A DNA stretch of 64,000 bases from positions 1 through 64,000 of the forward strand of contig CAUPSS010000045.1 of assembly GCA_963514095.1 (NCBI GenBank). Reading direction: 5' to 3'. How positions within the stretch are numbered: position 1 is the first letter of the stretch; each line of letters opens with the position of its first letter. Position numbers and translations under genes: made by a program. The notes beneath the pieces were generated by a model, which was not told the origin of the DNA, did no database searches, and was given only the letters and a program-made list of their open reading frames with translations. The DNA is from Eutrigla gurnardus (Eukaryota; Chordata; Actinopteri; Perciformes; Triglidae). Below, piece by piece: positions 11,054 through 22,125 of the stretch.

Positions 11054-11672
11054 TGTGACGACCCCACCACTCCACTAGGGGCCTCTGTGTTCTTTGCTGC
11101 TTTGCTCTCCCTTTGCAGGTTCAAGGTCGTGGGAGGGTCATCTTCTTGATGAGACACCTGGCTGGTGTGCTGTCTATACCTGCAAAGGGGTTTAGCTCAG
11201 GAGGTAGAGTGTTGGGCTGGCAACCGCAAGATTGCTGGTTCGATCCCCGGCTCCTCCTAGCTGAGTGCCTGGTGTCCCTGAGCAAGACACCTCACCACAA
11301 TTGCTCCTGACGAGCTGGCTCTCGCCCTGCGTGGTTGACTCCGCCGTCAGTGTGTGAATGTGTGAGTGAATGGGTGAATGACAGTCATTCCTGTAAAGCG
11401 CTTTGGAGAAAAGCGCTATATAAATGAGGCCATTTACCATTTCTATATAATGCTCACCCTTCTGCAGATCTGGGCTGGCTCTTGCTGCTGCAGCCATTGC
11501 TTTGTTCTATTTGTTTGCCACACACTCACACACATGCTTACACTACTGATTAGTGACATTTATATATGTTCTGTTGTTTATGGTCTTGGTTGGTTGTGAA
11601 TAAATGTTAAGTTAATTTCACTCGATAGTCTGGTCTTCCATCTTTGCCACAGTCAAGAGCCGGGCTGTGACA
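11054..11672 (+). repeat. Gypsy 5' LTR, carrying a SINE
   Basis: Matches the 3' LTR at 26,142-26,491 from TGTGACG to TGTGACA. It is longer only because of a SINE at 11,179-11,441 plus a 6-bp duplication; without these it is 350 bp, exactly the length of the 3' LTR. The sequence contains a TATATAA-like promoter at the SINE insertion point and AATAAA near 11,600. Confidence 0.93.
11179..11441 (+). mobile_element. tRNA-derived SINE inside the gypsy 5' LTR
   Basis: The head has a Pol III A box (TTAGCTCAGGAGGTAGAG, from about 11,192) and a B box (GGTTCGATCCCC, from about 11,238). The body ends in AAGCGCTATATAAATGAGG..CATTTACCATT, a tail shared by many fish retroposons. TCTATA is duplicated on both sides (11,173-11,178 and 11,442-11,447). 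The 3' LTR has a single uninterrupted TCTATATAATGC, so this is an insertion after the element integrated. Confidence 0.88.
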
Positions 11673-11673
11673 A

Positions 11674-11692
11674 GTGGGGGCTCGTCGGTTTT
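11674..11692 (+). other. Gypsy primer binding site, tRNA-Pro type
   Basis: Two bases after the LTR end lies TGGGGGCTCGTCGG. Its first 12 bases match the complement of the tRNA-Pro 3' end used by murine leukaemia virus-type elements. The match then decays. Confidence 0.65.
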
Positions 11693-12210
11693 CTTGTTGA
11701 CCGGGTTGTATTAGTGTAGTTGGTAAGATCTGCTAGGTGTGACGTCAGTGAGCGGTTGTACCATGTTAAGTTCAGTGATTGGTGAATGACTTCACATTCT
11801 GTTGACGCGGGAGACTTGGACTAGAGTGGTAAGCAAGGCATTTTTTTTTGTTAATTTAAGTGGCTGTAACAGGAGGAAATTGTGCTAATGTTTTCTGTGT
11901 TTTGTCCTATGTGTGATCACTAGAGTTGCCATTGTTTTGTCCCTGATAGGTGAAGAGCAACTTCCCTTGGAAGATTGCTGGGGGGTTTTGTAGTGTGGTG
12001 TTAAATGTGGCTGGAGCAGTAGTCTCGGGAGCACGTCCCAAGCTGCTGGTGGGGTCGGCATTTACTGCTTGCTCCACCGGGCTTGCGGGTTTCAGTGCGT
12101 AAATACCCACCGCAAAAACGCCTGAAGACTAGGGGGGGGGAGTTAGTTAGTTTTGATTAGGCAGTTAGAGGGACAAGACCACGGTAAGGTTTTTGTTGTG
12201 CTGGAGCTGA

Positions 12211-13335
12211 GTGATGGCTAGTGTGGAGGATTTTTTGCGGGCTCCATCAGAGGAGTGGTTGGAGCGCTGCTCATGGGAACAGTTAGTGAAAATTGCTGAG
12301 TATTATGAGTTGGATGTTGGGGATAAAAGAATGAAGGAAAACATTAAGGCAATTGTGAAAGCTAATCTGTTTGAAACAGGGGTTCTCAGACCCAAGTTGC
12401 ATGTTGCTGGTGCCAGGCTGGATGTTTCGGATGCGCTTGTTAGTGAAGTTGGTTTGACGTTTGAGCAGAGGAGGGAATTGCTTCTGCTGGAAACGGAACG
12501 GGAGAGAGCGAAAACGGAACGAGAGAAATTTGTTGTGGAGAGGAAGCGACTTGAGTTGGAGGAGCGTAGGCTGAGTTTGGGTGGATCTGAGACAGGGGTG
12601 AGTTTTTCTCCTAGGGTCTCTGGTGTATTTGATGTTGTGGGTAGCTTGCGGTTGGTTCCTCAGTTCTGTGAGCGTGACCCAGACATTTTTTTTCACTCTT
12701 CGAGCGTGTGGCCGAGGGTAGGGGGTGGTCCGACTCCGATCGCATGTTACTTTTGCAGTGTGTGTTGACGGGTATAGCACAGGAAGCGTACTCTGCTCTA
12801 ACTATAGTTGAGAGTAGAGAATATGCGACAGTTAAAGCTGCAGTGTTGCGCTCATATGAGCTTGTACCTGAGGCATATAGGCAGAGGTTCCGGACATGGG
12901 AGAAGTCGAGTAGGCAGACACATGTTGAGTTTGCGAGAGAGCAGTGTACTCATTTCAGTCGCTGGTGTTCTGCTGTGAAGGTGGATACTTATGGTGCTCT
13001 ATGTGATCTAATTGTTTGGAACAATTTAAAAACTCTGTTCCTAGTCATATTGCTGTGTATATCAGTGAGCATAAAGTGAAGACTGCCGCAGAAGCTGCCA
13101 CCCTAGCAGATGAGTATGTGCTCACACACAGGATGAAACATGAGTATAGCGGTAGAGATAGCAGGAGCGATGCCGGGTTGCTCAGTACTGCAAGTAAGTG
13201 GGAGGAAACGCATTATCATGGCCTGAGTAGACCAGGGCGTTCTGTGCAGGGTCGAGTGCCAGTGGACTTAGGGAAGGTGTGCCACTTCTGCAAAGGCCAG
13301 GGGCATTGGAAGGCTGACTGTCCCAAAGCTGGACG
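12211..13335 (+). pseudogene. Gypsy gag (frameshifted), with zinc knuckle
   Basis: The reading starts at the ATG at 12,211 (MMASVEDFLRAPSEEW), passes a charged coiled-coil stretch (RERAKTEREKFVVERKRLE) and then a helical domain resembling the SCAN-like/capsid segment of fish gypsy gag (about 12,700-13,080). A CCHC knuckle, CHFCKGQGHWKADC, sits at about 13,280-13,321. The frame changes near 12,700 and again near 13,015-13,030, so no single product is made. The leader from 11,693 to 12,210 shows no gene. Confidence 0.85.
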
Positions 13336-14200
13336 TGGGAAGGAAGGAGTACAGGTTAAGTCGGCTGCGTGTGCTACCTCTGTGCCATATGTCGGGCCTA
13401 TTTCTTGTCAGCAGGTGGAGGCTGAAGTGAAGGAAGGTTTGAAGGAGTCGTTCTCGGCTTTTCTGTCTGATGGGTGTGTGTCTTTGGTGGGCAGCGACAG
13501 TTCTGTACCTGTAAAAATCCTAAGGGATACTGCTGCTTTTAATTCATATATTGTGAGTTTGGTGTTGCCATTTTCTCATCAATCTGATACAGGAGATTAT
13601 GTCCTCATGAGATGCATGAGTTTGACAGTGTCACCTGTTCCATTGCACAAATTTGTGTTAAACTGTGGGTTGGTCCAGGGTGAGGTTGCTATGGCGGTGC
13701 ACCCCGCATTGCCTATTGATGGCGTAGATATCATTCTAGGGAATGATCTGGCAGGCAGTTGTGTGTGGGCTAAGAGTTCACCACCGCCAATTGTGACTAC
13801 TTCACCCTTGGTTACAGGAGAGCTGGATGGAGGTGCTCGGGGGTTTCCTGAGGTGTTTACAGCTTGTGCAGTAACACGGGCCATGTGCCATGCTGAACGG
13901 GACCTTGACCAGATTGAAAAGGGTGACAAGGAGACATTCCCGGTGTCCTTTCCTGATCCTCTTTTGTCTGTTTCCTGCAGTGACCTCATGGCAGAACAGA
14001 GAGCAGATTCATCTTTGACATCACTGTATGACAGGGTTGTCACTGTTGCAGATGGAAGGAGCGCTGCTAATGGTTATTTTGTGCAGGATGGATTGTTGGT
14101 GAGGAAGTGGATGCCACATGGTGACAATTTTGTTGGTGATCCAGTGTTGCAGGTTGTTGTCCCGACTAAATTTCGCACTGAGGTTCGGAAAGGCCGCCCA
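13336..14200 (+). pseudogene. Gypsy protease and linker region
   Basis: The frame continues from the zinc knuckle. The protease motif reads VKILRDTAAFNSYIV, in which the usual DTG/DSG is changed to DTA, a likely inactivating change. The rest (LPFSHQSDTGDYVL..ILGNDLAG) is typical of the protease C-terminal half in this group. The frame shifts near 14,180, just before the integrase zinc finger. A second partial copy of this region is at 4800-5519. Confidence 0.8.
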
Positions 14201-15250
14201 TGATCACTGTGGGCATTTGGGAGTGCGTAAAACATATGTATATATTTTGCGTTACTTGTTCTGGCCTCGTGTGAAGAGTGATGTGTCCAGCTACATCAGA
14301 ACATGTTCTACATGTCAGCTAACTGGGAAACCAAATCAGGGAATTAAGCCAGCTCCACTGTACCCTATTCCAGCTATTGCACAACCATTTGAGCATCTGA
14401 TTGTAGACTGTGTGGGCCCTTTACCTTGTTCTAAATCAGGTAGTAAATACTTACTGACCGTCATGTGTCGGAGTACAAGGTACCCGGCTGCCTATCCATT
14501 GCGTAGCATTACTGCTAAGTCGGTGGTAAAGGCGCTCACGCAGTTCATCTCCATTTTCGGTATACCAAAAGTAATTCAGAGTGATCAGGGCTCAAATTTT
14601 TCTTCTCGACTGTTTGCTCAAGTGCTAAAGCAGTTAAGGGTTAAACATAACCAGGCTTCCGCATATCATCCTCAGAGTCAAGGGGCCCTGGAAAGATTTC
14701 ACCAGACTTTGAAGTCTCTGTTGCATGGGTATTGCGTTGAGATGAACCAGGACTGGGAAGAGGGGCTTCCATGGTTGCTGCTAGCCGCAAGGGAGGTGTG
14801 GAGCAAGAGAGCACGGGTTTCAGCCCCAACGAACTTGTTTTCGGGCACACGGTGCATGGGCCGTTGACTTTGGTGCATGATCCTGTTGCAAAACAAGAAC
14901 CGCCTGTAAATTTGATTGATTACATTAATGGTTTTCGACATCGGTTGTATGCAGCAGGAGAATTGGCTAAGGAAAAGTTGGCCTCTGCACAGGTAAAAAT
15001 GAAGCGTCTGTATGACCGGAAAGCTGGGCAGCATCAGTTTAGTCCTGGTGATCGCGTGTTAGCTTTGTTGCCTATGGTGACTTCTCCATTTCAAGCAAAA
15101 TTCACTGGTCCTTTCACAGTGTTGCGGCAGGTTTCAGAGCAGAACTACTTGTTGTCAACACCTGAACGTAGGAAATCGACTCAACTCTGCCATGTTAATC
15201 TGTTGAAACCCTATTTTGAGCGTGCGCCACCGGTTTCTGATTCTAGTGGC
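14190..15250 (+). pseudogene. Gypsy integrase, located upstream of RT
   Basis: In order: an HHCC zinc finger (HDHCGHLG..CSTCQLTG, about 14,199-14,330), the DDE core with Asp in FEHLIVDCVGP (about 14,390), Asp in IQSDQGSNF (about 14,575) and Glu in GALERFHQTL (about 14,690), then a GPY/F-type C-terminal module (KFTGPFTVLRQ..CHVNLLKPYF, to about 15,220). One frameshift lies near 14,790. Integrase precedes RT in the same orientation, the diagnostic Gmr1 order. Confidence 0.9.
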
Positions 15251-15414
15251 AAGGAGCAGGACCGGTCGGTTAGGTCAGTTTCGGTGGCAGCCACAGTGGA
15301 AAGCGGTTCTCCACAGCATTCGGTTGTGCAGCAGGACGATGGTGTGACCCCACCAGATGAGAGTTTGCTGCGAGGCCGGTTAAAAAACTCTGAGACGCTG
15401 CGTAACCTAGACAC

Positions 15415-15982
15415 TTTGCTTGGTCAGCTGTCAGTTGAGAGGCGTGCTGAGTTGTCTACGCTAATTGCCAGCTATCATGGGCTGTTTGGTGATACACCGA
15501 GCCAAACGCATTTGATTGAACATGACATTGTTGTAGGTGATGCACAGCCTATCCGCCAGCGTTTTTATCGGGTGTCTGAGGGAAAACGTAAGGTGATGGA
15601 ATCAGAAATAAAGTACATGCTTGAGAATGGTATTGCAGAGCCCTCGTCGTCTAGTTGGGCATCCCCTTGCTTGTTGGTGGATAAGTCTGATAAGAGTCCT
15701 CGGTTTTGTACAGACTATCGGAAGGTAAACGGAGTTACCAAGCCTGATGCATATCCACTGCCGCGCATGGAAGATTGTGTGGATCAGGTTGGTTCAGCAC
15801 AGTATGTCAGCAAATTTGATTTGCTGAAGGGTTACTGGTAAGTACCGCTGTCAAAACGAGCAAAGGAGATTTCTGCTTTTATCACACCCTTTGGCTTGTT
15901 TTCCTACAACGTGATGAGCTTTGGACTGCGGTATGCACCTGCAACGTTCCAGCGGTTAATGAATATTGTTGTGTCTGGGTTT
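15415..15982 (+). pseudogene. Gypsy reverse transcriptase, 5' part
   Basis: Reads through the spacer LSTLIASYHGLFGD into the RT core: RQRFYRVSEGKR, SSWASPCLLVDK, RFCTDYRKVN and SKFDLLKGYW. A TAA replaces an expected Gln codon at 15,839-15,841; reading continues in the same frame (VPLSKRAKEISAF..ATFQRLMNIVVSGF) to 15,982, where the retrovirus is inserted. RT resumes at 23,345. Confidence 0.88.
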
Positions 15983-16400
15983 TGTTAAAATAATTACCCG
16001 TTGGTATAGAACTGGAGGAAGGAGATCGGAGTCAGCTCAAGGTCCAAACAGGGATTTAATCTTGATCAAGAGGAGAATTCACAGAGCAACATGCTGGTCT
16101 GTTACAATGTGTAGACTCAAAATGTTGTGAGACGAACATGATATTTATCCATCTTCTTGTGGGTGTGTTTTCACTCAGTTCACAGGGATGGAAGTCATAA
16201 ACTCCGATGTTTATCTAAACCTTGCATGGGTCGCAAACCCCACCTGGGTCATAAACCACACCCATGTCGCAAAACACCCATGTCGCAAAACACACACAAA
16301 TGGCCACAGGCCACAGGACACATTTACATTCACCAAACCTTCTCATGTGTAAGTCTTCAGTTCAGTATCTCTCATCAAGAAGTACAAAATTTCCATATCA
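15983..16400 (-). repeat. Retroviral 3' LTR
   Basis: 418 bp, starting (plus strand) TGTTAAAATAATTACCCG and ending TTTCCATATCA. It is identical by eye to the copy at 22,922-23,339 except for a G/T difference in CTTGTGGGTG versus CTTGTGGTTG. On the plus strand TATCCCTCCTGTTT follows at 16,401, the complement of a purine-rich AGGAGGGATA tract adjoining the LTR. Confidence 0.93.
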
Positions 16401-16414
16401 TATCCCTCCTGTTT
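16400..16414 (-). other. Retroviral polypurine tract
   Basis: On the minus strand AACAGGAGGGATA directly precedes the 3' LTR, the expected place for the plus-strand primer of reverse transcription. Confidence 0.7.
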
Positions 16415-16899
16415 ATGCTGATTCTAAGCATAATCATAACATACATTTTGTGAAGTGTGAGAGCGAAAACCCTATCAGGCAGTTCAAAACATTCTTATTA
16501 TCCATTATCCTTCTAGAAAGGGAAACTCTCTCACGGTCCCGCTGCCCCGGCAACCACCCACAGGTACTCCATTTAACAAGGCACAGAAATTATATAAAAA
16601 ATAAGCATAAATTCAAAAGCATTTTGATTACATTGTTGCCCCCAAAAACAAAACATAAATGTCCTCGCCAAGCTAGTCAACCTATCGGGCTTGGCTACGG
16701 ACCTATCCCTACCTAGTTAAACTATCCCTTGCACGTAAAAAGAACAAAAGAAATGGGGTCACCTTCAATATGTACAAATGCTGTGAATATTTTTCTCCTA
16801 AGTGGCTCTAGTCGGCCAATTCAGAAAACTACAACTTCAGTTAGATTTTCTGTAGTCTCATCATAATCAGTAGAATAAACATATAACAGCAATTATCTC

Positions 16900-18933
16900 T
16901 TAGTCCGTAGTGTCCTTATCCTCATCAAAGAGGTTACCATATAAATCATCATCTGTCAGATCAGAAGTAACATTTTCTTGTGCTGCATTCTCATAGTCCC
17001 CTCGGTGATCATCGGTGGTGGGGATCCTTTCGTACAGCATAGTTGTTTTAGTCACAGCGGTGTCAATGAGTCTCTGTAACAGTCCTCTCAAACAGGGGAT
17101 ACAACAACATCCACAAACGATTAGAATGGTAATCATTACGGTTACAGATAACATCATAGTTTTTATAGAACCTGCCCATTTTCCAAAAATGTCCTGGAGC
17201 CATCCTGTCAGAGGATCTTCAAAACCAGAGTTTTCAGCTAACTCTGCAGATAGGGAGGTCAATCCATTCAACGCCTTAGTGATGCTGCCATCAGGTGCTG
17301 TATTGTTAGGAATAAACGTACAACACATATCTCCAAACATTTTACATACTCCTCCTTTTTCAGCCAACAACATATCTAACGCCATCCTATTCTGCCATGC
17401 CATTAAACTAGTCTTATCTAACTGTTGATGTATGCCCCCAATTGCTTCCTTAGTGTAATTTAAAAATCTTTGTTGGTTATAATAGACGTAATTTATCCAA
17501 TCCACATTCTTATTAACGGTTACCCACCAAGCCAGGAGTGATTCAAATCCTGCAGCAACCTGATTTCTGGCTTTAAACTCATCAGGAACACCTCGAGGAA
17601 CACCAATTGCATCTATATAAACTCTGCTGTCAAAAGATCCTGCTGGTGCATTTCTTTTTGTTCGTAAATTATGTATCGCCACTTTTTCTAATGCCATTGT
17701 GTCATATGGTAAAATATATGTCGGCATTAATAATTGTACCATAGCACAAGTTCCCTTCCAATCAGTTGGTAATTTTGCTCTGAGTATCTTACCTCCACAG
17801 AACCACCATACATCAGCTCTGGCCATGGTTTGATCATTCACTATGTCATCAGTGACATTGCTCTCGCCCTTAATTACATCAATGATGGTTTTACAGGTTG
17901 TCAATACTCCTACTGACACAGTACCTCTGTTTCGTGTCAAGCAGGTATAATTCCCGGTGTATGGCGTAAACCAAGGTGGTTTAATCTGTGATGACACTGG
18001 AGGGAACAGAAGTTTCAAAGTGGTGCAGTTTGTAGCACTCTCTGATTTGTATAATTCTAGCATGCAACGAAAACCTTTTGGATCATTATCTGGATTAAGG
18101 GGAAAAGGCACTGTGCCTAACCCCGGCCTGGCTGCTGCACATGCTAGACAATTGGAAGAGGATAACTTGCTGTTTCGGGCTGTGTGAACGATCCATTGTA
18201 GCCATACATTTGAGTCTGTGAATCCTGTTTCTAGGGCATACGTTTCCTTCATATTTCTTATGTCTATATATTTTACAGGATTATTTTTCATCGAAGTCGG
18301 TTTGGTTGGTGTGGCTGTTACAGATGTTGTCTGCTTTCTCGGGCTTGGGGACACTATTATATGGAATATCCCAACCTTGTTTATTCCACTCCCCCATGCT
18401 CCCAACACATATGTTCCGTTATCAGTGCGTTTAGGAGTCTTAAGTGTTATTATTACAGGCATGCAATTGTTTGTTTTGCAAATATTTTGTTTTGCAAATA
18501 TCTTGATAATTTTCAGTCGGTTTTTCAAGTTAGAATTTGGGTTGTATCCCCAAACCTGTGGTCCTGTATTAGCAATTACCCAACTCCACTTCTCACACGC
18601 ACACCCACCTATATGAACAGTTCTACCCCACGCTTTTCTATATGCGCTGCATACCTCCGTGGTGACACAGATATAATTTTCTGTCTCCGGCCAGTGAAAG
18701 TGTTGTCCTGAACAGGGGAAAACCTGACATGCATCAATCTGAGCAATGCAATTCATCCCTTCAGTACATTTTATTATCACTACACCTCTACTAGTGTCCC
18801 ACCTGGATTGTATTCCTATAGCTCTTTCCCTCATTTTATCGTATACCTGGCCTTGTGTCACTATATTTGAAATAAGGAATGCAATTGTGGTCACACATAA
18901 AACAGTTATCAAGCATAGCTTTAAATCCGGCAT
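16900..18933 (-). CDS. env: Retroviral envelope glycoprotein, gamma-type, intact frame
   Basis: A 677-codon uninterrupted frame. Visible features: an N-terminal hydrophobic segment (about residues 7-26), many Cys and N-glycosylation sites, a CXXC motif CLAC at 262-265 in the surface subunit, a furin-type site RTKR at 424-427, a heptad-rich region after about 455, a CX6CC motif at 530-538 in the transmembrane subunit, a membrane anchor at about 590-613 and an acidic tail. CXXC together with CX6CC is the hallmark of gamma-type Env with covalently joined subunits. It begins 11 bp after the pol stop codon. Intact gamma-type env genes are known as host-retained genes in spiny-rayed fish (percomORF); whether this is related cannot be told here. 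The product would act in virion entry or cell fusion if expressed. Confidence 0.92.
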   Translation of the reverse strand: MPDLKLCLITVLCVTTIAFLISNIVTQGQVYDKMRERAIGIQSRWDTSRGVVIIKCTEGMNCIAQIDACQVFPCSGQHFHWPETENYICVTTEVCSAYRKAWGRTVHIGGCACEKWSWVIANTGPQVWGYNPNSNLKNRLKIIKIFAKQNICKTNNCMPVIITLKTPKRTDNGTYVLGAWGSGINKVGIFHIIVSPSPRKQTTSVTATPTKPTSMKNNPVKYIDIRNMKETYALETGFTDSNVWLQWIVHTARNSKLSSSNCLACAAARPGLGTVPFPLNPDNDPKGFRCMLELYKSESATNCTTLKLLFPPVSSQIKPPWFTPYTGNYTCLTRNRGTVSVGVLTTCKTIIDVIKGESNVTDDIVNDQTMARADVWWFCGGKILRAKLPTDWKGTCAMVQLLMPTYILPYDTMALEKVAIHNLRTKRNAPAGSFDSRVYIDAIGVPRGVPDEFKARNQVAAGFESLLAWWVTVNKNVDWINYVYYNQQRFLNYTKEAIGGIHQQLDKTSLMAWQNRMALDMLLAEKGGVCKMFGDMCCTFIPNNTAPDGSITKALNGLTSLSAELAENSGFEDPLTGWLQDIFGKWAGSIKTMMLSVTVMITILIVCGCCCIPCLRGLLQRLIDTAVTKTTMLYERIPTTDDHRGDYENAAQENVTSDLTDDDLYGNLFDEDKDTTD

Positions 18934-18944
18934 GGTGAATGTTT

Positions 18945-19862
18945 CTACTTATCTGACAGTGGTATTTGTGCTCTTTTGCAGTGTGTGAGATGGATCCAAG
19001 TCTGTCTTTCAGCTATGCGGACTGCTGTGGGTGTAGACAGTAACACTTGATAGGGTCCTTCCCAGCGGGGAGCTGACCAATTCTTTCGCCTCAGGACTTT
19101 GATAAACACCCAATCTCCTGGGTTTATTGGCCCTCCTGTTGGTGCTCCTGGGTTTATTGGCCCTCCTGTTGGTGCTCCTGGGTTTATTGGCCCTCCTGTT
19201 GGTGCTGGATCTGTAGGAGGAGATACTGTAGACATAACACTTTTGTTCTTCATCATTTTTGACATGTAGTCAACGATTGTTTCAGTCAATCTTGTATCAT
19301 CTCCCTTTGTATCTTTTAGCGGTACCCTAAATGGCCTTCCATATAATATTTCAAATGGTGATAATCCTGTACTGTTAGGTTGAATGTGTAAGCTTAATGC
19401 TACAGCTGGTAGACATGTTACCCAACTCTTCCCTGTTTCTTCCATAGCCTTCCTCAGTTTTGCTTTAATAGTTCCATTGTTTCTTTCCACCAGTCCTGCT
19501 GACTGTGGATGATAACTACAATGGAACCTGAGTTGGATTGAAAATATTTCCGATAGCTTTTGTATTACTTGATTCCTAAAATGAGGACCGTTATCACAAT
19601 AAATCTTTTCTGGAAAACCATACCTTGGAGCTATTATTGTAGCTAAAATTTTGGCCACAGTTATTGCATCATTGTTCACTGTTGGTGTAATTTCTACCCA
19701 TTTGGAGAACATATCCACTATTACTAAACAGTATTTCTTTCCTTCAGCTTTGTTTAATTCAATAAAATCCATACAGATACATTGGAATGGGTATGTCGCT
19801 TCTGGGAATTTACCTGGTTTAGGACGTAGTCTACCTTGAGCATTATGTTTAGAGCAAATCAA
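18945..19862 (-). pseudogene. pol: Retroviral integrase core and C-terminus
   Basis: DDE catalytic residues are visible: Asp in ICMDFIELN, Asp in YCDNGPHF and Glu in GLVERNNGT. The C-terminal GPY-type module reads WVFIKVLRRKNW..RWEGPYQVLLSTPTAV. Between core and C-terminus a 10-residue unit, GAPTGGPINP, is repeated (plus strand about 19,124-19,207). An in-frame TGA at 19,863-19,865 separates this part from the HHCC finger, where a Cys codon would be expected. Confidence 0.88.
19124..19207 (-). repeat. 30-bp in-frame tandem repeat in integrase
   Basis: GGGTTTATTGGCCCTCCTGT and the following ten bases repeat three times on the plus strand. On the coding strand this gives three copies of GAPTGGPINP in a linker before the C-terminal module. 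Being a multiple of 3, it keeps the frame. Confidence 0.9.
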
Positions 19863-20390
19863 TCATGAGGCACAAAATTTTTTTGTGTAATTGTGAAATC
19901 CATATGTAGTAAAAATGTTCTCTATTGTGGATACCATCCCTCCTGTTGAGACATGGGTAATCCCATGACTCAATATCGCAGCAAATCTAAATAAATTTTT
20001 TGGTAGTATAGGCTTTCCGTCGAGGCTCTCCCAAATCCCCGTTTCTGTCTGTGTGGCTCCTTTATTTCGCCACATGTTTTTCTCAGTCTCAGGTGAACTA
20101 TTTTGCATGTCTCTCGAAATGTCATGATCTATATGTGTAAGCGTAGTCTCAGTAGTATAAATGTCATCTACATTTTTCTGAGTAGCAGCCGCTCGTTTTG
20201 CTTCCTCGTCCGCTTTTTTATTTCCCATTGAAATAAAATCTTTACCCGTAGTATGTGCAGCACACTTGCATATTGCAACTTTTCTTGGCAGTTGAATGGC
20301 ATCCAGTAGCTGCAAAATGAGATCTTTATGCGTAATAGGTTTCCCTGTAGATGTTACCATGCCTCTATTTTTCCACTGTTGTGCAAACAC
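19863..20390 (-). pseudogene. pol: Retroviral RNase H end and integrase zinc finger
   Basis: Continues RNase H (FAQQWKNRGM..CAAHTTGKDFISMGNKKADEEAKRAA; His and Asp of the active site visible in AHTTG..GNKKAD). It then enters the integrase HHCC finger (HGITHVSTGG..FCAS) before the in-frame TGA. Upstream, the frame is displaced relative to the RT part by an indel near 20,420, in the segment where a YTDSQ-type RNase H motif is expected. Confidence 0.85.
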
Positions 20391-20415
20391 GTGAAGTGTC
20401 GAGAATGCATACTGG

Positions 20416-22080
20416 CTATCTGTATACAGTTATATCTTTATTTCTCCCTATTTTGCACGCCTCTGTAAGTGCAACAAGTTCTGCTGCCTGCGCAGAGAAA
20501 TGCGACGGTAAGGAGCCTGACTTCAAAACCTTGTCAGATGTTACTACAGCATATCCACTTACATTTGTCCCGTCAGGATTCTTTTTACATGAGCCATCTA
20601 CAAATATCACAATATCAGCAGCATCAAGTGGTACATCAGTGAGATCTGGTCTTGGTAAAACTCTAGCACTAGTTTCTCCTACACAATCATGTGCTATTCC
20701 ATCTGTTTCATTTGGTAGCAGGGTTGATGGGTTTAATGTAGTGCATCTCTCTATAGTGAGATGTGGCTGTGACAGTAGGATAGTCATACAACTAAGATGT
20801 CGCGCTGGTGACATAAAGGCTATTTTGTTCTGCATTAGAAGTGCTGAGACCGCATGTGACACCAGAAGTGTCAGTGGGTGAAATAACACTATAGAAGCAG
20901 AACTCTGCACACTGAGTGCAGCTGCCTGTACTGCCTGCAAACAAGGTGGCATAGCCTTTGTGATGTTATCAAGTTTTGATGAATAATATGCAATAGGTCT
21001 CTGTTTTCCTCCAAATGGTTGTGTTAGAACACTAGTCATAAAACCAGATCTTGCATCGCAAGTCTGAACAAATGGCTTTGAGTAATCAGGGAAAGCTAAT
21101 ACTGCAGAGCTCACTAGAACTTGTTTGAGTCTAACAAAAGCATCATTAGTTTCTTGAGTCCATGTTATTTTGTCTTGAGCTGCCATAGGCTGGTCATATA
21201 TAGCATTTTGGAGCGGTTGTGCTATTTCAGCATAATTAGCAATCCATTGTCTGCAAAAATTAGTCATACCTAAGAAAGACATCATTTGTTTTTTGGTTGT
21301 AGGTTTTGGTGCTTGTAAAATAGCTGTTTTCCTTTTTTCGTCTAGATGTTTACCTGACTGTGAAATATTAAAACCTAAATATTTTACAACCGTTTGCCAC
21401 AATTGTAATTTATTTTTGCTGACCTTATGTCCTTGTTCAGCTAAGAACTTTAATAGAGCTAAGGTATCTGTTTTGCAATCTATTTCAGTTTTAGACGCTA
21501 TTAAGATGTCATCCACATATAATAGTATCTGGCTTTTACACGGGGGTTCAAATTTTGCTAAGTTTGCAGACATGGCCATAGAAAAGATAGTTGGACTTTC
21601 ACAGTAACCTTGAGGTATTCTCGTGTATGTATATTTTCTACCCTCAAACTGGAATGCAAACCAGAATTGTGAATCTCTATGTACTGGAACTGAGAAGAAT
21701 GCGTTTGCCAGATCTATTACTGAGAAGTATTTTACTTTCGGGTCCAGATCGTTTAATAAAGTATGTGGATCAGGAACTAAAGGAGCTCTTGGTATTATTG
21801 CTCGATTTACTGCTTGCAGATCCTGAACCATGCGCCATCCTTGTGACGGTGCCGCCTTCTTTACAGGGAATAATGGTGTATTACATGGTGAATCTGGACA
21901 CTCTCTGATTATCCCTCCAGCCAATAAATCCTTGATTATTGGCCGTATTCCTGTTATTGCTTCTTGTTTCAATGGATATTGTCTTTGGTAGGGCCTAAAT
22001 GAACCCTTCGGGGTTATTTCTACTGGTCATATACCCCGTATTAGCCCTACATCTGCTGTCCCTTTAGACCATAGTTTTTC
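20416..22080 (-). pseudogene. pol: Retroviral reverse transcriptase and start of RNase H
   Basis: Open from 21,972 to 20,416 on the minus strand. RT blocks include CNTPLFPVKKA, WRMVQDLQAVN, VIDLANAFFSVPV, RIPQGYCESPTIFS and LLYVDDILIAS (YVDD catalytic motif), followed by the thumb and connection and then RNase H (IVIFVDGSCKKNPDG). Upstream from about 22,080 the reading continues in the same style (KVVPEKLWSKGTADVG) but holds a TGA, so the N-terminus is interrupted. The frame is lost near 20,420. Confidence 0.9.
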
Positions 22081-22125
22081 AGGAACAACTTTCAGTTCCT
22101 CTTCTTCTTTATCAGTCAGTAAGTA

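Noticed and set aside
10086..11078. Long overlapping frames on both strands (330 and 328 codons)
   Set aside because: Same 21-bp repeat artefact; the unit length is a multiple of 3.
11190..11262. A tRNA gene with A and B boxes
   Set aside because: It is the head of a SINE with a retroposon tail and target duplication; it does not fold as a complete tRNA.
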